A DNA stretch of 64,000 nt, taken from Podospora pseudocomata (Eukaryota > Ascomycota > Sordariomycetes > Sordariales > Podosporaceae). How positions within the stretch are numbered: the first letter of the stretch is position 1; each line of letters opens with the position of its first letter. Made by a program: the position numbers and the translations under genes. Location of the stretch: contig NC_085889.1 in NCBI RefSeq assembly GCF_035222375.1, positions 2,232,001 to 2,296,000 of the forward strand, read 5' to 3'. Positions 58,793 to 64,000 of this stretch are shown here, piece after piece. The notes beneath the pieces are model-generated. The model did no database searches. It was not told the DNA's origin and was given only the letters and a program-made list of their open reading frames with translations.

Positions 58793-59843
58793 AACGGTCT
58801 CTGCCTGCTGATCTTCTCATGGAGATAAAGGAGAAGGCTCAACCACGACGATGGAAAATGACGATGACCATGTGTGGAAGAAAAGAAAAGTTGGAGGAAG
58901 TTCGGTTTCGGAAATTCCTTTACGTCGCTTCCAGAGATACCCCGTTTTATACCACCTTTTTGGAGATTTTTATGTTGCATCACACACTCTCTTGATTTTT
59001 GTACACTTGTTCACAGTTGATACCCTTTACATACATATATACGACTGTTGGAATTCGTTTGGGGAATGGGGGGAATACATGGATACAGGAGTGCTGGATG
59101 GATGAAGAATATGGCTATGATACAGGCGTACATGATTTTGATTGGGGAAAGAAGGGGCAAGGGGAGGAAGTAATGACTATTGCTTAATGGAGTTGGGTTG
59201 TTTTAGGTATATATGGGGGTTTAACAAGGGGGTTGGTTCACCTCTGTCTATACTGAAATCAGATGACGAAGGGGTTTTGTGAGTGGTGGTGTTTGAATGT
59301 CTGATGTGCTCAAGGGTAAAGGGGTAACGTTGCGATATGGCTATGAGGGGTTTTACAATGAGTTGGACCAAAAGAAATAAACACACTTGAGGGAGGCAAC
59401 CAAGCTACTACTCTCCAAAGTGTTGTACGTCACGACATTCACCTTGACATGCATCTTGACTTGCACCTCACTCGCACATCCAGTGTGGTTTCCCACCAAA
59501 TTAAACTTTCTATCTCAAACGCTGATACCAGAAAAGGATATACAACTACCTGCCAATGCCCGATGCCACAGCAATCTCCGCGTAAAATAATACAGGATAT
59601 CAAAAAGAATAAAACAGAACAAATGACGAAGCGGAGTGGCTTTTTCCCAATCCTATACCCTTCCTACCCCCCGTGTCCTTTCCTAACCAGGTCCCGTTTC
59701 CCTGGGTGTAATTGTTCTTATACACCACCCTTTTCCTTTTCCAACCCTTCCCCCCAAACAAAAAAACCATTCCTGCTCAGTCTACCGAGCCCTTCCCAAC
59801 ATATTAAAAAGAAAGAAAGCAAAAAACAAACACAAATCAGACC
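58793..59843. other. Intergenic region between convergent genes
   Basis: The 3' flanks of the YTP1-like gene and the F-box gene, about 1 kb. No gene is supported. Confidence 0.65.
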
Positions 59844-61851
59844 TCAATCATCAGGGTAGTACTCCTTAATGTTGGAAACAAACCGACAACTCTCCCGATC
59901 AAACCTTTTAAAGAACCTACCCGCCGCGATAAAAAGCTCCTCTGGAATTTCAGCCGGATCCATGATAATCTCCACATTCTCCTGCGCAATTCTGAGGCGA
60001 CAATACGCCGGTCTCCTACAACAAATCAGTCACACACTCTCAAAAAAAATCGGGAGCATGGCGTTGCGCGGGGGGCAACTTACACGCAAGTATAAAAAAT
60101 CTTGTCAGTCGGCCGCCGGCCATACCCCATCTCAGAATACATATCAAATCTTCCACCTTCCACCCTTGCATCCTCATGCGAGACCGTATGCGGATCCGGC
60201 AGCATCACATTCTTGCTTCTCCACCCGTTGATAACGCCCACATACCCGTACCTCTTGTGCCTAAAAACCTGTCCAATCTTGTAGTGCACCGACCGCTGAA
60301 TGTCCTCTGTGTACCTTCTATGACACGCTGTTGACCCCCGGTTGTCGAGATTGTTCATCATTCGGATGATATCCGGAACGTGCTGCCACCCGACGCGGTC
60401 ATCCATGGCCATAGGCTGGCGTTTGAGGAACGAGTCGTACGCTTCGTACACGGGCGAGAGATACTTCTCGAGAATCCATAAATCTTCTGACCAGTGTTGT
60501 GAACATTCTGCCAGGAGCCTGGACAGGGAGTCACTCCACCGAAAGGTGGCTGGATCCTTGGTCATGAGGTCAGCCCACATGGCGGCGTATTTGGCTGTAT
60601 TGAGGTTGCGAAGAGGAACACCGGTACGGAGGCGGCCGGTAGAGATGATCTTGGGGTCGTTTTCGGGAAGCGTGTACACCTCAGCCCATGAGGCCTTGAG
60701 GTTTTTTGCCATTCGCTGGACGATGATGGGCACGGGCGACGGCTGGAAACTGGCAGAGTCGTCGTCGCTTTCCCAGCCATGTTCGACTAACTTGGCGCGA
60801 AGGTATTCGATGGGCACCTCGTGATCTGAGGTGAAGGGATCGATGTACATGCGGTGCAAAGCTGTCGGTCGCTTGTTGCTCCACACAAGCTCGCCGTCCA
60901 GGTCTTCGCCGGCGGGCGGCTCGACGCTGACATAGGCATGACCTGGGAAGTTGAGACAGGCGGCATTTATCCCCAACCGTTGGGCCACGCAAACGAAGAT
61001 GGCAGCCGCAACCAGGGGGAGCGACGCGTGCTCCCTTTCGGATAGGACGTGTCCAATAAGGCAGTACTGCAGATTGCGATACTCGCTGATGGGGAACTCG
61101 GCGCCAATGTAATTCTTGAGTCGAAGCCAGCGCATCAGGTTAATGGCTTTGTCTCTCGTGTTGAACCTTTTGGAATGTGGATGCTCCGTGATGTATTGGA
61201 TGGCGTACTGATCAAGCGTCCGGGCGATCTGTGGAAGCTATTAGCTATAAGCCTAGTAGAGCTATAGGAACAACTTACGTAGTTAAGATCATGATCCTGG
61301 TCGTGCAAGACAAACATGTCAAAAGCCCCCAGCGCAGCATCGAGATGTTCCCTGCTGTTGAGACGCCCTTGGTAACTGAACCATACCTCCACTGCTAGTC
61401 CCCTATGAAGACTGTCCAAGGTGGCTTGCGCCCAGTACTTCTTCGCCAACACATACTCGTCCGAGTCGTCAATGTAGCGCTGATCCAGCAAGTAGTCCTT
61501 GACATCTAGCCCAAGCTCACAGATGGCTGCTACCCTCCTGGCCTGACCTCTGGTGGTCCTCACGATACCATCCAGCCATCGTTCCACCCGAAAGTTTGTT
61601 CTCCGCCTCTCCAGCCACAAGTCCTTCCAGCCAACCGAAGAGGCTCTGGCTTTGAGCTTCTTCTCGAGGTTGTGTCTCGCATCCCAAAAGTGGAAACAAC
61701 GCAGACAATAAGTTCGCCACAGCAGGGGCTCGTTCGCGATATTATGTAGGCGTCGTGATGCTAGCTGGAAGTTGCGGAGGTTGTCTTCAGCAGACACAAA
61801 GTGAAGGACGTGACGGATGATCTCATCCGGGAAGTCGGAGAGTTGAGCCAT
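59844..61851 (-). CDS. F-box protein, FBXO21-like (F-box, transglutaminase-like, YccV-like domains)
   Basis: Exons are 61851-61279, 61228-60084 and 60015-59844; the product is 629 aa. An N-terminal F-box (LSDFPDEIIRHVLHFVSAEDNLRNFQLASRR, here cited by the motif FPDEIIRHVL) should bind Skp1 in an SCF ubiquitin ligase. The middle region matches the SirB1/transglutaminase-like domain (INLMRWLRLKNY; HASLPLVAAAIF; NFPGHAYVSVEPP). The C-terminal YccV/HspQ-like domain is recognisable from HYKIGQVFRHKRYGYVGVINGW. This three-part order defines FBXO21 of animals and its fungal relatives. Substrates are unknown in fungi. Splice junctions are exact, with CVRPAYC across the second. Confidence 0.92.
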
Positions 61852-62533
61852 CGCAGTGTAGTTTCGAGGGCGATCTGGCGGAATTCTCTCATGTGGTTCG
61901 GATGGTTGGAGGGAGCTCGAGAGGGAGCAGCGGCGCGCGATGATTCAACCTGGGAGCGCTTTATACCAGTGGCGGCCGCTCATACACGGGAGTCTCAAAG
62001 ACGGGGATGCTCTGGAAGAGTTTGAAGTCATTTGCCATTGGCAAACCTTACTTTGCTAGTTCTCGGGACTTGCGCAGGCGCAAAGCGCGTCATCGCCGGA
62101 CCGGCCTCAGGTAGAAATGCTTATCAGTGGTAATTAATTTCTCGATAGCGCAGCGGTTGGGTGGCCCGAGCTCCTCATTCCTCAACGTTGTTGGGCCCCT
62201 CAGGTCTGTTGCGCAGCTGCAAGACAAGGAGCCGGCAATCCCTGGCCGGGATCCCCTATCGACCGCGGGGTAGCAGTCAAATTTACTGGAGCCCCTCCAC
62301 CACCACCCACCACCACGCCGTTCTGCTTCCCCGTCCCTTGTTCTCGTCTGAAGTTGCTCCCGGACCGTGACTCACGGATTGGCTGACAGCTCCCTTATTT
62401 CGGTTTCAGGGGACGCAAAATATTCCCATTTAGGCCACTACCATCACCCTCGACCGAATCCCTTTCCAAAGCCACCTACAGGCCAACACCAAACACACCC
62501 CGTCCACATCGACAGTCTCGGAGAATCGTCACC
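61852..62533. other. Divergent promoter between F-box gene and threonyl-tRNA synthetase
   Basis: A 682-bp region with both promoters. It contains a Gcn4/CPC1-type site near the synthetase. No gene is visible. Confidence 0.7.
62368..62374. promoter_or_regulatory. Gcn4/CPC1-type binding site (TGACTCA) upstream of threonyl-tRNA synthetase
   Basis: An exact TGACTCA heptamer 160 bp before the ThrRS start codon. Aminoacyl-tRNA synthetases are known targets of cross-pathway control by CPC1 in filamentous fungi. The gene and spacing make function likely but not proven. Confidence 0.5.
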
Positions 62534-64000
62534 ATGGAGAAGGTCGAAAAGGTCACCGAAGCCCTCAAGAAGGCCACAATCGGCGGCGATGAGAAGAAGA
62601 AGGCCAAGAAGGAGAAGAAGGCCGCCCCTGCCGCCGATGCCAGCGCCGGCCCCCTCGAGGTGAATCCCCCTCCATCCTTCATCCAGGAGCGTATCGACCT
62701 GTTCGACCGCCTGTACAAGGAACAGCAGGAGGAAATCGCCAGTAGACCTCGCGAGGACATCACAATCACAATGCCAGATGGCACCATCAAGGTCGGCAAA
62801 TCGTACGAGACCACCCCCGCCGGAATTGCCAAGGGCATCTCCAACAGCCTCTTCAAGCGCACTGTTGTTGCGAGAATCGATGGCGAGACATTGTGGGATC
62901 TCGAGCGTCCCCTCGAGAAGAGCTGCAAGCTTGAGCTTCTGGACTTCAACGATGACCAGGGCAAGTTTGTCTTCTGGCATTCCAGCGCACATATTCTTGG
63001 CGAGGCCTGCGAGCGGAGGTTCGGTTGCTCGCTGTGCATTGGTCCCCCAGTGGACAATGGTTTCTACTACGAAATGGCTCTGCCAGATGGTGCCGCTGTT
63101 CAGTCCACAGACTGGGCGCCACTTGAGAGTATTGTCAGCAAGGTGGTCAAGGAGAAGCAGCCTTTCCAGAGACTCGAGATGAGCAAGGAGGACCTGCTCA
63201 AGATGTTTGCCTACAACAAGTACAAGCAGCACATCATCAAGGACAAGATTGAGGATGGCACCAAGACCACAGTTTACAGGAACGGCCCCTTGATCGATTT
63301 GTGCAGAGGCCCCCACGTCCCCGACACTGGCAGAATCGAGGCTTTTGCCATCATGAAGAACTCGTCTTCTTACTTCCTCGGTGATGCGAACAACGACTCC
63401 CTTCAGAGAATCTACGGTGTATCTTTCCCCGACAAGAAGCAAATGGCTGCCCATAAGAAGTTTTTGGAGGAGGCCGCTAAGCGCGACCACCGCTTGATTG
63501 GCAAGCAGCAAGAGTTGTTCTATTTTGAGGAGTGCTCGCCCGGTTCGGCCATGTGGCTGCCCCACGGTATGCGCATCCACAATGCGATTATGGATTACAT
63601 CAAGGAGGAGTACTGGGCCCGTGGCTACGACGAGGTCATGACTCCCAATATGTTTAACGTGTCTCTTTGGGAGCAATCTGGCCACTTGGCGCATTACAAG
63701 GAGGACATGTTCCTTCTTGACGTGGACAAGGAGCAGTTCGGTCTCAAGCCCATGAACTGCCCGGCCCACGCCATGATGTTCCGTCACAGAGAGCGCAGTC
63801 ACAAGGAACTTCCCCTCCGCCTTGCCGATTTCGGTGTCCTCCACCGTAACGAAGCCAGCGGTGCGCTCAGCGGTCTCACCAGAGTGAGAAGATTCCAGCA
63901 GGATGATGCCCACATCTTCTGCCGCGAGGACCAGATCAAGGAGGAAGTTGCCGATCTCTTCGACTTCATGCGCAAGTTCTACGGTATCCTCGGCCTCACA
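62534..64000 (+). CDS. THS1: Threonyl-tRNA synthetase, cytosolic (partial, right edge)
   Basis: An open frame of 489 codons from ATG 62534 to the window end, with no introns. A Lys-rich eukaryotic N-terminal extension ([13 protein letters not shown]) leads to the TGS domain (about 75-135). The second additional domain (SAD, editing) follows with HSSAH at 149-153 and DLCRGPHV. The class II catalytic core begins near 340, with [28 protein letters not shown], and the zinc/active-site cysteine Cys409 in MNCPAH. Motif 2 is visible in [28 protein letters not shown]. The enzyme charges tRNA-Thr. The lack of a presequence suggests the cytosolic form, although dual targeting from another start cannot be excluded. 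The anticodon-binding domain lies beyond the window. Confidence 0.97.
   Translation, partial: MEKVEKVTEALKKATIGGDEKKKAKKEKKAAPAADASAGPLEVNPPPSFIQERIDLFDRLYKEQQEEIASRPREDITITMPDGTIKVGKSYETTPAGIAKGISNSLFKRTVVARIDGETLWDLERPLEKSCKLELLDFNDDQGKFVFWHSSAHILGEACERRFGCSLCIGPPVDNGFYYEMALPDGAAVQSTDWAPLESIVSKVVKEKQPFQRLEMSKEDLLKMFAYNKYKQHIIKDKIEDGTKTTVYRNGPLIDLCRGPHVPDTGRIEAFAIMKNSSSYFLGDANNDSLQRIYGVSFPDKKQMAAHKKFLEEAAKRDHRLIGKQQELFYFEECSPGSAMWLPHGMRIHNAIMDYIKEEYWARGYDEVMTPNMFNVSLWEQSGHLAHYKEDMFLLDVDKEQFGLKPMNCPAHAMMFRHRERSHKELPLRLADFGVLHRNEASGALSGLTRVRRFQQDDAHIFCREDQIKEEVADLFDFMRKFYGILGLT

Noticed and set aside
62444-63913. 489-codon minus-strand open frame opposite threonyl-tRNA synthetase
   Set aside because: The sense frame encodes an unmistakable synthetase. 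The antisense frame is a by-product of codon bias.
1-64000. CRISPR arrays, bacterial operons, integrases, secondary-metabolite cluster
   Set aside because: None seen. The window is fungal nuclear DNA with spliced genes; the single MBL-fold gene has no polyketide synthase nearby.

Overview
The window comes from a filamentous ascomycete fungus, most likely a member of the Sordariales such as Podospora or a relative. The protein-coding genes carry many short introns (mostly 49-90 bp) with GTRNGT-type donors, CTAAC/CTGAC branch sites and AG acceptors. Codons are rich in C and G at third positions, intergenic distances are 0.3-3 kb, and the gene set (SKN7/Prr1, metacaspase, complex I 40 kDa subunit, rhomboid RBD2, GAA1) is typical of Pezizomycotina. 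The species cannot be fixed from sequence alone. I assembled exons by reading both strands; every multi-exon model listed keeps frame across all junctions.

Left third (1-25.4 kb, loosely packed): a partial zinc-metallopeptidase-like gene running off the left edge (-), a Whi5/Nrm1-like cell-cycle repressor candidate (+), the translation factor eIF2B epsilon (-), the oxidative-stress response regulator SKN7 (-), a single-pass membrane protein of unknown function (-), a conserved-looking gene of unknown function (+), and a type I metacaspase (-). These are separated by long gene-free stretches of 0.7-3.4 kb.

Middle (25.4-32.4 kb): a gene-poor island. It holds a minus-strand relic about 3 kb long, made of many coding-like blocks in shifting frames, and a nuclear tRNA-Ser(UGA) gene with an intron at its right edge.

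Right half (32.5-64 kb): densely packed housekeeping genes. In order: a HAD-type 'Swiss Army Knife' RNA-repair-like protein with an RGG tail (-), BUD20 (-), mitochondrial aconitase (+), rhomboid RBD2 (+), GPI transamidase subunit GAA1 (+), proteasome lid subunit RPN9 (-), complex I 40 kDa subunit (+), the eEF1A methyltransferase EFM5 (+), the SAGA deubiquitinase UBP8 (-), a LACTB2-like metallo-beta-lactamase (+), a YTP1-like membrane protein (+), an FBXO21-like F-box protein (-) and cytosolic threonyl-tRNA synthetase (+, cut by the right edge).

There is no operon-like or secondary-metabolite cluster logic. The most useful cross-links are regulatory. Exact Gcn4/CPC1-type sites lie close upstream of both eIF2B epsilon and threonyl-tRNA synthetase, two genes tied to the amino-acid starvation response. 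A CCAAT-plus-HapX-like element lies upstream of aconitase, an iron-sulfur enzyme. The membrane-protein gene carries a coding Asn (AAC) tract and a complementary GUU tract just past its stop codon, which could pair in the mRNA.
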